Source of the DNA: Agaricus subrufescens
Lineage: Eukaryota; Basidiomycota; Agaricomycetes; Agaricales; Agaricaceae
DNA length: 64,000 nucleotides
Assembly: GCA_029945375.1 (NCBI GenBank)
Contig: CM057058.1
Location: 868,001-932,000 of the forward strand
Direction: 5' to 3'
Below are positions 13,859 to 25,059 of this stretch, in pieces. The notes under the pieces were generated by a model, which was not told the origin of the DNA, searched no databases, and was given only the letters and a program-made list of their open reading frames with translations. Made by a program: the position numbers and the translations under genes. Each line of letters opens with the position of its first letter. Positions within the stretch are counted from its first letter, which is position 1.

Positions 13859-14099
13859 TCGGTACTTAATATATGTACAAGAGGGATAATCATCGTTGCC
13901 ACAAACTATCCGATTTTATAGCGAACAGGAAATAGACTGCTTTGACAGAAATAGAATCGTCACCCAGGGAAACGTATATGTCAGACAATGGGAAGTACAA
14001 AGATCAAGTCATACTTACATTGAGCATAAGGTTACCGCCGGGATTTTCGCTGGAAACATCGGGACAATTCGCGGGATATATCAACCGCCAGAGTTGTCC

Positions 14100-15760
14100 T
14101 TGTTATTCGATAAGGAGTTGTTAGCGGCGGTCACCAGGTACATTGATTTAAGTAGCCCTGAATCGGCCCTGGCACGCTAATTGGTTCCTCAAAGTGATCG
14201 CTTCAGCTTACCTTTGTAGGAGAATCTCGAAACTCGAATTTATTAACAACTTCGTTAAACCTCCAATACTATGAAGAATCTTGAGAGTAGATGGAATCGT
14301 AGTGATTCGTGATGATACTGATCTCCATTATCGCTGGCTTTGAATCTAACTGAGCATCGTTAACTAGAAAGTCGAGTCAAGTCCCGGGAAGTGGATAAGG
14401 CATCTTTGGTCAATATCTTCCAGTGGAAACGTTCTCTTTGGTCATTCAGTCTGCGCTTTTAATCTAGAATGGGCCTCACCAAAATCCATGCGGAGTCTAT
14501 GGGATATTATGGTTACATTGATCCAAAGAGAAAGACACCAGCTAGATGTTATACTTGACAGACACGGGTTTTCATTGTCGCCAGCCTAGATGCCAATCAA
14601 TCGTCGTATGACCAGAAAAAGGGAAATATCAGAGAGTCCAAGCTCCCGAGGGTACTTACGGCTGCACAGTTCGGAACCTACATATATATGATCATCGTTA
14701 CCTGTAACTACTATTTTCAACAGGGAATAAACGCACCTCAGGTTCTTCGATGTCCGGTGGAGGATGGTGCGAAGACAATGATTCCAAGGGAACAGTCATC
14801 GCGACAAACATCTGAAGAACAAGAACGCAAGGGTGATAAGCACTCTTTGTTCTATGAAATTGATGTCAAAGCTGCGAAGGGCATAACGCAACCTTCGACA
14901 ATCCATCTAATGGAGGATTTGGTATGCTCTCCACAAAACAAACGCCGAACGCAGGGTAATGTTGAAGGGCCGCTGGCACACTTCATCAGATGGCGATAAC
15001 TTCAAAGGGCTGTAAGCTCTCTCTGAAATGTGCTGGAGGACACATGTACTCTCCCGCGTCATAGGAAAGGGGTAAGCTAGCCAGAAACATGGAGATAGGT
15101 TTGAAAGAACAAGTGGTAAGCCATCACGCATGTGACCAAGTGGTCGAATGATGATTCGCTCTGATTCGCTGCTTCAGAATTTGCACGTGTTCACGCATGA
15201 TGCCGAGTCTCCAAATCTCCTAAGCGATTCTCCAAAAGAGAGAGAATACCCAACATGATTATGAATTCGGAATTTAAGATAATTCAAGAACAGCTAGGGA
15301 CTGTATAGCTAAGAAGTAAAGTTAACAGGAATTGTGTAATGTGAGTATCACTAAGAACACTGAATGACGTAGGGATACACTTGTACAAGGCGGTCCTTCA
15401 AACCACGTATATGACCGTCTTGAACTGTTACGACCATCGCCTCGCTCATAAGGCTTAGGTCGGCTCTGGTCCTCTGGGCGTCGACACGATCAAGGACAGT
15501 AAGGAGATCGAGCCCCGATACTGAACTTTTGAACCCAAAAGCAGCACCTATTCCCATAGGAATGATACGGTGACGAAGTGAAGACTCAGTAGATGCAATC
15601 AGGCGGCGACGGACATGCAATAAAGCCTCTTGTAGATAGTCCAAGTAGAGCTGCGCTTCTTTGATTTCCCCTCGGGACTGCGCCAACTGAGCTAGTCTGG
15701 GTTCAAAATCACAGGCGACATCTTGGACCCTTTGGTCGATGGTTGATCGTAAGAACAGCA
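14100..15760 (-). repeat. Inner block of left inverted arm
   Basis: This block is matched in reverse orientation at about 35,980-37,360. The match covers the 3' exon of L1, an intergenic part with the words TTCAGAGAGAGCTTACAGCCC, and a non-coding stretch up to about 14,100. Differences are enriched for C-to-T changes on the right copy (for example CGCCG on the left against TGTCG on the right). A diverged relative of the part at 14.7-15.1 kb also sits at 17.6-18.06 kb, so this module was duplicated before or after the arms formed. Confidence 0.75.
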
Positions 15761-17403
15761 GTTGATTACGGGAGAACGAAAATAGTTGCTTTGCAACAGA
15801 GATTCTGTCCAGAAAACAGTAAGCCGGCTAATCCACTGTGGCATTCGCATGGCCTACCTTTCATTGACTTCATCATTAACATCACTGACCCGTTGCATCA
15901 GCTTTGAGGATCTGGAAGATGCATCTAGAACAACTGCCAAAATGTTCGAAATAAATTGTTTGTCCTCGAGGTGACTGTCTTGCACCGTTCCAGCGAGCTC
16001 TACTACTAACGACTCGAGTCTGCCCAATTCCAATGTAGAAGCCACAGTAGAAGTCAAAATTGGCGCAGTGGGTCGGGCAAGCGAATCGGTAACACGTTGG
16101 AATGATAGAGCCACTCCCATGACAACTAAAACAACAAATAAGACGCCCTGAAGGCACGATACAAATGACTATACAGGATACTGTGAGCTCGATATTCCTT
16201 CATAAGAAATTTAACTGACCGGAAATCTGATGGGTGATCTGCGTGGACCCATAGGAAGAGTCGTCAAGGATAAAGCTCTGGTAGTTACTGAAAGATCCGT
16301 AAGAGTGATTCTAAAGCTGGTAGGGTACTACTTGCACGAGGTGTTTCCGACAACATCAGTTATTTGATTACGTTCAGCTTCTGCATAAGGTATTAACCAA
16401 TGTCTACTCAACTTGGTCCGGAACAGCACTTACCATAATGTCCTGGAAGAGTGTCAGCTATGGCATGAGGAAGATTCGAGGTGTACGCGTCCGCTGGCAG
16501 TCCCTCGCTGATGGGTGAAGACATGGGCCAGTCTTCCATGCGGTGAGGACTAGTAGACAGAAGTGAAAATTCACTCCGCAAAGCGGGGTCTTCTTCAAAG
16601 GATGGTGCATAAGAGACTGGTGAATCCATATTGAAATCTTCGTCCTCGGGCTCGCCAAGTGTCAAGGTATTGTCGGAGGGAATAATATATAGGGTAGATG
16701 AAGCTGATGCTTCGGCAGTAGAAGCTCCTTGAAAAGGCTGTGATGGATTATCCCCTTCACTGAGGCTACCAGTGTTCAAGGAAGCGTTAACAGAAGGGAT
16801 GAATACCTCTGGCTCAGAAGTCCCTGCTTGGAATGTTTGTAGCGAAACCGTTTGGTAATCGAGGGTAAAAGAACCTTCACTTTCCAAAGTGGGGTCGTCC
16901 TCGAAAGACGATACATGAGAGACTGGCGAGTTTGCGCTGAGATCTCCATTGCTGGTCCAGCCGGGGCTCATGAGATCGTCGGGGGAAGGAATGTATAGCG
17001 TAGTTGAGTCGGGGACTCCGGCAGTTGAAGCAGTTTCTTGTAAGGAATGTAATGGAATATCGCTTTCACTGAACCCGCCAGTGTTCAAAGAAGCATTCAC
17101 GGGTAGAACGGGCACCCCTGTCGCAGAAGTTCCTGCCTGGAATGATTGTAGTGAGACCGTTTGGTAATCGAAGGTAACGAAACCATTCACTGAAATGAGA
17201 TATTAGCAATGAGATTGGCAAAACATCAAGGCTTGTTTTGTAAGAGCGAAGAACTTACAAGCTGTTTTGAAAGCGTTATTGACTAGTTCCATGTCAACAA
17301 TGTCAGGGGGCTCTACGGAGGCTTTTGTAGGCCTCGTTTGCAAAGCTAAGCGCTTGGCATGCCTCGTCCGGCGAGGTGTTAAATAAGGAGTGAATCTCGG
17401 CAT
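15351..17403 (-). CDS. Arm-family membrane protein with tandem N-terminal repeats (copy L1)
   Basis: Spliced model: exon 1 at 17,403 encodes MPRFTPYLTPRRTRHAKRLA, basic and disordered. The next exon (about 16,435-17,190) encodes a Ser/Pro/acidic region holding two copies of a segment of about 100 residues, each starting FDYQTVSLQ(S/T)FQAGTS. Later exons give a membrane span (GVLFVVLVVMGVALSF, about 16,110-16,160), a coiled-coil-like region (LGRLESLVVELAGTVQDS), and a C-terminal part LDYLQEALLHVRRRLIASTES...IPMGIGAAFGFKSSVSGL with the stop at 15,351. Likely a nuclear- or endomembrane-anchored protein; the topology is inferred. The last exon is nearly repeated in the right arm (36.05-36.35 kb). 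No named domain was recognised. Confidence 0.6.
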
Positions 17404-18271
17404 CGTAGAGCTATAATTTGAAAGAAGAAAAAAGGTCAGATTACTGGCATCAGGAGAGCGAAGAACAGACTCTTATAAGCAGAGTCCCGGGAATGTATTT
17501 AGCATGTCTTGTAGTGGGTAAAAGTAGGCGTGGTCTCCAAGAAAGAATTGCCAGGTCACAAAATTCTTGGGATCCGGCGACCCTTAGACATTTATTCCGA
17601 GCGGCCTTTTGATGACCTGACGATATCTGTCGTGTGTATGCATGGGTCCAAGGAAACTGCCGTCGGAACAAAGACTCGAAGGAACAAAGGGCCTGCGGCG
17701 CGCTTCGTTCGATGAAATCGGTGAAGAATACCACGAGGGGAGAGCCGCACCCTTTGACGAATCATCTAACGGAATACTATAGATATCCCTTATAACAGTA
17801 CAGTTGCGAGCCATAGAAGAGGGGCTCAAACAGCCGTACTTTGAAGCCCAAGAGAGTGATGTCTTGCGGCACCGGAGAGTGACAGAAGTGGAACAAAGGC
17901 AAGGGGCCACCTGGCGCGCCTCACGGAGCGAGATTGACTTTCAGAGGGCCGTAGTGCTCTCTCTGAAAGACTTGTTGGAGGACCTCAGTGCTCTCATGTT
18001 CTTTCATACACATTTTGGGAATAAAAGAACCGGAAATATGATCAAGCAGATGCATGGGGGTAGAGATCGTCGATCGATTCAATTATTTGACGTCTGACAT
18101 TCATCTTCACCAATGACCAATCAACTTGTTAGCACGTGATGACGTGATGAAAACCAGCCGATCGTTGAGCAGGCACCGAGATTCAGATAGCTAGCACAAA
18201 ACTCAATTAAAATTCTCAGAACAAGGTAACGCATAGCAGCGAACAACAAGAGGAAAATCAATCTAAACCGT
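17404..18271. other. Intergenic DNA related to the 14.7-15.1 kb block
   Basis: This stretch lies between L1 and the next minus-strand gene. Its part at about 17,600-18,060 resembles 14,700-15,100 (shared features include GCTCTCTCTGAAA and a following TTGGAGGACC/CTGGAGGAC). It has higher GC and more CpG than the copy, so it appears to be the less decayed version of an internal repeat. The minus-strand frame 17,584-17,910 may represent upstream exons of an L1-type gene. No independent gene is called. Confidence 0.4.
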
Positions 18272-20560
18272 TCAAGGAAACAAGTGAGGGACACAAGCAG
18301 CTCTACCAAAATAGTCGAAGAAAGTTTGGCAATAGAAATCAGCTACCAAAGACTCGACGCGTTCAACGTTGACCTTGGCCCATGGTCCCTGGTTGTTAAC
18401 GTCTGTAGTAAATAGACTCTGTGGGGCATTTGGCCAGTCGACGACGACATTCCGAAGAGCTGAGATATATGGCCGCCTCTCCTCCCAATCGCCAGAAGAT
18501 AAACCATACGGGTGTTGAGGTAGATCGACAGTGAAAAGGCTTTCATGAACAAAAACGCTGCGGAGTTTGTTCTCTCGAAGAAGTGCGCCGTCTGTGGTAC
18601 GCCAGTCATCAACCAAAACACACCGATCAAGGTTAAATAATTCAAGATTAAAATTGTGCTGCTGCACATCCCAGGCAACCAGCTGGCGGTCCCGTAGGTC
18701 AAAATCAATTTTCCCCTGGTGCCAGACAACTCGACCATTCCAACTTATAGTTTCCACATCTGCCTTCTCTGGGGTTCTGATACAAAATATCGTTTTGGCA
18801 ATCTCACGAGATTTTGCGTTACGGCGGGCAGTACGGGAAACCTTTCCATGTCCCTCCGTTGGAGTAAAACGTTGGCGTGTGTGAGGACGGAGGAGCTCGA
18901 GCTCTAACATGATGTCGCGCAAGTAAGACCGCCATTGGTGGATGTGAGGCAACGGAACGGTACGAGGTCGGAAATCGCCCATGTGACTCAACCACCGGGT
19001 ACGGATTAAAAGCCAGGCAAGGACATTCTCCATGCTCTTGTTTTCATCGCCACACAGTATATAGGAACTCGGAAATGCATATCCTTTGAAAATGGAGCGT
19101 CGAGGGTGTTCGATAGGACGACGACGTACATCGACCTTTTTCAAAGCGTTTGCCCAGGAATCGGATGGCTTAGAACTATACGCTGACGTTGGTGGTTGGA
19201 ACGGAGCTAGATTAATTGAGTTGTCCGTTACTTTCATGGCGACTCGCTCGATTGCCTGCGCCTTTGAATCTACACATGGTCAGACTTCAGGAAAGAAAGT
19301 CGTGAGAATGCTCACATGGTTGGGCCCGCTGCCCATATTTGCCCGTACTGTTTTTTTGAAGACCGGATGTGTTTTGAGGACGAGCAGTTGTTTGAACATA
19401 AGAAGTGGAGGTGGAAGCAGTGCTTGAGGGGACAAGTACCGATTGCACCGAATGAGGAAGGTGAGCTTGACCAGTCTCCTGAGTTGAAGTGACTGAGTTT
19501 TCGTCGGCCACCGGGGTCATGTCTGCTTGACCTGGTTTCCATTTGTAGATTCCAAGATACATGTTGCCAGACAAAGGGCCACTATAAAAGACCGGGGCTC
19601 CAGTCATGCGCTTGACGACAATACCTGCTTGGACAGGTTCTTTGGGGTACGCCTGATCTATGATAGTTGCGTCGTCCGACACTTGAGATGGGCGTCGAAC
19701 AAGCCAGACAGGCACTCCCTTTTCATACATTTCATGAGCGACTTGAACACGATCAGTAATGCAGCCCATTAGTTCATTGTTGGCCTCAGGGTAACCTTCG
19801 TGATTCGGGACCATATGATCAAATTTTGTGATCTTGTCTAAGAGTGCGCGAACCTCGAGGAAGCATCGTTGGGCCCATGTAACGTTCAACTTCATCGTAA
19901 AGTAGCTCGAGGAGCCAAATTTGAGGGCGGCGACGCAACCACGCATCTGGGCGGCGGCTATTTGAAGTTTCTGATGGTCCGATCCATTGCTACACTCGCA
20001 AGACTCGACTTCTTCCATGAACTTGGTGCGGAGCTCGTAAAATTGCTCTGCTATAGTTGGGTTGAGACGTCCATCATCGTCTCCGCCACCTTCCGAATTA
20101 GGATCAAAGTGGCAACTGCCAATGTCCAACCATAGCTGTCGAAGGGGGTGAGAGTACAAGTGGCTGGGCTTGGGTTTACGAAGGATATAAGCCAAGTGTT
20201 CTTGACCATCGAAATACCACTGAGGCCATTGAGCCCAGTCCTCTGCTCCCCAGCGTCCGTCGTCACAGATTGTGATTACTTGCTTTTCGAGATGAATTTG
20301 AGGTAGATAATCGGCATTGGGAGTGCTGATGACCAGTCTATCACTCTTATTAGCCAGAGTGTCGACACCTTTGGTGTGTGCTGATATATATCTTGACTTG
20401 AGCTGGCCAATCAATCGCGCGTCCGTTACTTGAATCTGACCTGAGATATCTTAAGCAGTTTCGACCAAATTTTATGAACACGCATGTACGTACTATCATT
20501 CGGGCGACAGAATGAGGCGAAGATAAGATTTCCAGCATTGTCGACTACTCTCGGTGGCAT
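18272..20560 (-). CDS. Large basidiomycete protein of unknown function
   Basis: The model has three exons. Exon 1 at 20,560 encodes MPPRVVDNAGNLIFASFCRPND, then an intron GTACGT...TCTCAG. Exon 2 (to about 19,318) contains WPQWYFDGQEHLAYILRKPK, an IGSCHFDPNSEGG segment and a helical middle. After a GTGAGC...TGTGTAG intron, exon 3 contains WLLIRTRWLSHMGDFRP, a basic patch KVSRTARRNAKSREIAK, and VVWHQGKIDFDL. The stop is at 18,272. Joins are in frame and the product is about 730 aa with no stop inside, so the gene looks intact. I recognise the style of a widespread agaricomycete hypothetical-protein family often next to transposons, but no enzyme motif or catalytic residue can be named. Cargo of the giant element, transcribed away from the WD40/SUN pair. 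Confidence 0.7.
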
Positions 20561-20785
20561 GTTATCTATACCGCTTTCAGTGATATGTTGGATAGCAAAA
20601 TGTGGCAGCTGAGCGACGACATAGTCTGCTCACAAGCGTGTAGGGACTTTACAGTTCACCTCCAAGAATGCGTAGCACGCGGGCGATTCATGATCCTACC
20701 CAATTTACACGCTCAAAGAAAGAACACGACTTACCTGAGTCAGAGGACGCCGTGAATGCACGTAGTCGGTTGCTGAAGAAAAGTT

Positions 20786-20933
20786 AGGGGACAAAAGTTG
20801 AATGATCAGTTTAATTGCAGTTTGCACGTGATGCAGTTCTATTTTTTTTCGCACGGATCAGGGGACAAAAGTTGAATGATCAGTTTAATTGCAGTTTGCA
20901 CGTGATGCAGTTCTATTTTTTTTCGCACGGATC
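20786..20933 (+). repeat. Perfect 74-bp tandem duplication
   Basis: Bases 20,786-20,859 are repeated without a mismatch at 20,860-20,933, including an identical T8 run. The unit contains TGCACGTGATGCAG, an E-box-like CACGTG core. It lies about 230 bp upstream of the start codon of the 18,272-20,560 gene, so it may be a recent duplication of a promoter segment. Confidence 0.95.
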
Positions 20934-21356
20934 GATCGGCAGGTACTTTTATATTAGGAGGAAGGGGCGTATATTTATACAGCTGGATCACATCACATGT
21001 ACAGATAAAGCAACCCGACGAATGTCAGAAATGCGAACCAGAGATAGTGGATGGTTAATCTTTGTGAATCCTTGTTCTTGCGGGGCACTATAGGATATGA
21101 ATCAGACAGCTTCGCACATTTGATTATGTATCACTTGCCATCGACACGCCAAATATGAATTGCTTTCGGGCTCTCGGTAATGGCGGCGATTCGGCACGTA
21201 ACTTGTGATTTAGTATAAGTTCGCGTCCACTTGACAATCATATTGGTTAATATTGAGGCATACAAGGATTGGAAAACTACGCACGGCAAGGTGTGATATA
21301 TTTTGATGCTCTGTCCACCGCTTCAGTTTGAGATATCGGCACACGCAAATCAGCAA

Positions 21357-22914
21357 CTAACCGGGAATCTCAAAAATACGATGATCCCTCCGCTCTATGT
21401 GCCATAATACTAGCTTGTTCTTCATAGCAGCAAGAATACACGTTCCCTGGTGAGCCCACACCATCGGTGAGCCATGAGAGATACGATCCGGGGAACGTAA
21501 GCAACGGTAATTGTTGCCATTGCGTCTCTTGTATATTCGGATCTGCTTTTCAGAAGGGACAGCATAGAACGTGCTTCCTCCGGCGAGAACAAAACCAGGA
21601 TCTGTTGAGCTTTCTGAAACGATCCTACCCGTTTCAAACAACGGGCGGTAGTTGGTCGTGTCCCACGTTCTTCATTGATGTAAACGTTAGTGCCATGCAG
21701 GAATAGCAAGGCGGATGAACTGACACGATGCCTTGCTTCAAATAGGAGACAACCAAGTGTGTAGTATGATCGTGATCCCATTCAATGCCAGTTACCACAA
21801 CGTTTGTTTCGTCGTTCTCATCCTGGGGATTTCCGAGCTTACGGATGAAGGTCCAGGCATGGTAGGGATCACTATCGTCTAAAAAGTTTCTGTGTTAATG
21901 AGCATTCTTGAACTGTAACAAGCGACTTACTCCCTTTGAAATCCCATAAAGTCACTTCATCCTCACCACCCAAAGCAAGCTGACCCCTTGCATTATTGAT
22001 CGCAATATGCTGTATGGATCTTTGACTCGCTCGGAATCCCTCGGAATTATACGGCTGTAAAAGAATCACTGAGCTGAGATAGTATAAGGGCTTAAATTGC
22101 CGATACCTTATTGGCTACGACGGCCACAACGGTCAGCCAACCAGCACTGCAGCCGAAATATAGGCAGTCTCGCATATCCCAAGCAACAGAAAGAACCACA
22201 GATCCAGGTTTTTGATAACATAGGATGGGTTTCCAACTGAGAGTACTCCAGACATAGACACTATTATCTATACCGACAGCGAGAAAACTGCCGCCGAGAG
22301 AAAAGGCTAAGGCGTTGAATTTTTTGAAAGTAACTAAATTTTGTGTCAGCATGTGTTCTAAGTCATCTGGAAGATGCGTTACCGTCGTCGATGGGGGGGA
22401 AAAGAACTTGCTCTGGAGAGTATACTGCCATATCAAAGGGATGTTCAAAAATTACAGAAATCGGAAATCTATTTAAATGGGTTACTCTCAGGGTTGATTG
22501 CGTTCTTTGAGCCAGGTATAGAATCGTTGTCAAGGGATTTCCCCAGCAGGTACTTGGCGACGAATAGTTCTATCAAGTGCCTGGAAAGCCCATTGTGGGA
22601 TTGAGGGACCGTGTCTCTCTCAGTCACAGCGCAAGCGACGTAATCAAAGTCTGCTCATTGAGGCCCGGAAGGAGAGAGGATGCTTATATAATTGTTTTGA
22701 CTGCCGTATATAGCTGGCATCAAATACAATTGATCGACTTCCACCACCAACACGCACGAGAGAGAATGTAGTATCCTCTCGCCGTACCATAGAGCGTCCG
22801 TTCATGGTCTGCTGAATCAATTGTCATCGGAGAGTACTCATTGTCCTCCTTTACAACAGGGTTTCCCCGGATATCAATTTGGGAGTCACTCGAAAATCGG
22901 GAGATAGTTGGCAT
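21357..22914 (-). CDS. WD40-repeat-like protein
   Basis: Exon 1 starts at 22,914 (MPTISRFSSDSQIDIRGNPV) and ends at a GTACGG donor near 22,788. Later exons encode blade-like units: FNALAFSLGGSFLAVGIDNSVYVWS (about 22,240-22,320), VVLSVAWDMRDCLYFGC, IQHIAINNARGQLALGGEDEVTLWDF (about 21,940-22,020), VVTGIEWDHDHTTHLVVSY, and a last exon with YAVPSEKQIRIYKR, MVWAHQGTCILAAMKNKLVLWHI and the stop at 21,357. The spacing of hydrophobic strands ending in VYVW/VTLWD/LVLWH is that of WD40 propeller blades, so it probably acts as a binding scaffold. The path between exon 1 and about 22,448 was not resolved. It starts 47 bp from the divergent SUN gene. The partner is unknown. Confidence 0.65.
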
Positions 22915-22961
22915 CGAGACGAAAGAAACGTTGTTCTCTCTTAGGAAGGCTTTGTTTTATC
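22915..22961. promoter_or_regulatory. 47-bp divergent spacer between WD40-like and SUN genes
   Basis: The start codons of the minus-strand WD40-like gene (22,914) and the plus-strand SUN gene (22,962) are only 47 bp apart. Their 5' untranslated regions must overlap or the true starts lie elsewhere. Shared, coordinated expression is inferred from the arrangement. Confidence 0.4.
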
Positions 22962-24001
22962 ATGAATAAGAAGCGTATCGAGCTTACCCATCGAGCCTTC
23001 TCACAGCGTCCTTCATTCAAGATGTTCATGCACCTGCGTCCGAACAATGCCTTAAGGCGAGAAGACACCGCCGCTGAAACTGTTTTTAATCAAGAGAGAG
23101 GAGGCCGCGATCACAAGAAAAGCAGCAAACCTCGTAATGTGAGTTCCTCCTCTTCTTTCCTTGTCTCGTTCCTCACACGATACAGTCCTCTTTTTCGCAA
23201 ATGTTGAGATTCTTCACCCGGGCGGTCGCAGTGGCTTGGGTCTCTTGGATCACCGCGGAAATCCTTCTGTGGAAGTGTGGAGAAAACCCTCATTCAATTG
23301 CGTGCTCAGTTAAGATACGAGCTTTCCCCATCGGAGACCATTCTTCCTTCCAGCTCATGTCCGGTCGTAATTGGCTTCATGATACTCGACGTACTCCAAG
23401 AAATTTCGCTGCTGGTGGTGACGGTGCAGTGGTGTTCAAAGCATTCACTTCACCCACTTCCCTCACTCCGGTAGACTCCACCAACACGTTCACCAAACGA
23501 CCGTCGCCGGTCCCTCCATCTGCTATCCTCGATGATAGCATTGCGATTGGTCGTTGCTGGGAATTTGCAGGGCAACAGGGGCATGTTGGCATCAAGCTGA
23601 ATGAGAACGTTCACATCGGATCGGTCAGCCTAAACAATGTTCATCCAAGTTTGATCACTTCCACATCAGCACGCAAGGCGCCTCGCGACTTTACCTTGTG
23701 GGCACTCTATGAGGGACCATTTCTAGAGGGATTGTCCATTGCATCGCGTCCTGCATCTCATTTCCTCTTCTCAAAGCCTTTCCCTCCCGGCATCTCAGCA
23801 GCTTCTCAGTTCATCCAGCTGGTGAACTCTTCATATGATATCTCTTCCTTTAATACTCACCAGACATTTGAAGTTTCGTCCTTCTTCAAAGGCATCCCCA
23901 CCCCTCCCATCAATTTCGTAATCTTAGAAATATCTAGTAATTGGGGCGCTCCCTCTACATGTGTTTATAGTGTAGGGATTCACGAAGAAATTATGTTGTA
24001 G
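22962..24001 (+). CDS. SUN-domain membrane protein
   Basis: SUN (Sad1/UNC-84) proteins span the inner nuclear membrane or ER and bind partners in the lumen. The model has two exons: 22,962-23,138, a 47-bp intron 23,139-23,185 (GTGAGT...TACAG), then 23,186-24,001; 330 aa. Residues 1-60 are basic and hydrophilic. A membrane span lies at about 65-85 (FFTRAVAVAWVSWITAEILLW). From about 130 on is the SUN domain: NFAAGGDGAVV, then GRCWEFAGQQGHVGIKL, the SARKAPRDFTLWALYE segment and the terminal ILEISSNWGAPSTCVYSVGIH. These match the family's CWAF-G-QG, APKDF and NWG-P-(Y)TC-YR-VHG landmarks, including the cysteine pair. There is no long coiled coil before the domain, so it is short for the family. 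It is cargo of the giant element, divergent to the WD40-like gene. Confidence 0.85.
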
Positions 24002-24309
24002 CGTTATTTCGGCTACATATCCTTTTTTTTTCTTTTTCCAATTTGGAGCTAGAAACTGGCGTGCAGCACTGGTAGATGTTCAAATTGGATATATGCACTG
24101 GACAATCGTACTGCAAAGATTATGATTGTGCGGTAGGTGATGCAATTGACTACGAAATTGAAGTACTATATAACTTATCCTAATACGTATTAGATATGGA
24201 TAGTCAAAGTGTCTTGGGATGGAAATCTAAACGGTGTGGTTTGCTCTACTACGACAGTAAAACTAGAAAATTACTATGATGTACTCGATGTCAAGGTGAG
24301 TAGATACAC

Positions 24310-24770
24310 TTACTGATTCACAATTTGGTCGATTATTTGCAGATCGCCGAATCTGAGATTTACGAAAGTCATCTCTTTGCGAGATCCACAGCGCATCACC
24401 AATAAATCTCCACGCCAGTGTTGCCCTGGAATAGAATGGTTTACGGGGAGTCGTACGTCGTTTGCGCAGAAAACAGCAAATTTATGCACCAAGCCGCCGC
24501 TATGAGCATAAACAAAACAGCTATGGACATATTTCTGGTAGGGACGGGCTTGGAAAATAGTGTCGACTCTAGCAAGGTGATGACCACGCTGCGATTGGTA
24601 GCAGCCGACGGAGAGTCGAGTACTGGTTTTTTTTTCTGCCGAGTAAAATCGCGCGTTGAAATTGACTGGTTGCTTAAAGGGCATCATATTAGTGGATTAC
24701 TGGAGAAAACAGCATGAACAATATTTACGATGAAGGCGGTACCAGGAGGAAGTACTTGAATGGAGGGCAT
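24310..24770 (-). CDS. Small protein of unknown function
   Basis: The start at 24,770 gives MPSIQVLPPGTAFI. A GTAAAT donor follows near 24,728 and the frame resumes at about 24,665 (NARFYSAEKK), running to VHKFAVFCANDV, IPGQHWRGDLLVMRCG and a stop at 24,310. About 130 residues, with no membrane span. The GQHWRGDLLVMRCGSRK part resembles short proteins often beside basidiomycete transposons, but I can name no domain. The opposite-strand frame 24,418-24,717 is taken as its shadow. An A-T-rich spacer of about 300 bp separates it from the SUN gene's stop. Confidence 0.4.
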
Positions 24771-25059
24771 GGCGGTTGAAGTCGATGGTAATGCGTGCCC
24801 TTTGACGATCGGGTTTTATATACGTGCGTCGGCCCGTATCGCAAGTGATCCGTCGTCTCTACGTCTTTGTCCATAACGGGGACAAGGTTCTCAAAAGGTG
24901 AGTTAGGAGTAAGATTATAATCAAGGCATGACCGGGAAACCCTGGGGAAACCAGCGACTGGGACCTAGTGATAGCCGGTGCCATTGTTTACGGATAGCCG
25001 GTGACTATATTTATGCATGGACCCTCTTTGAACTTTCGCCATCAATCCCTTTCATCGCC

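Noticed and set aside
24418..24717. Plus-strand 100-codon frame
   Set aside because: It is antisense to the more convincing minus-strand frame 24,310-24,687 and begins in an intron-like region.
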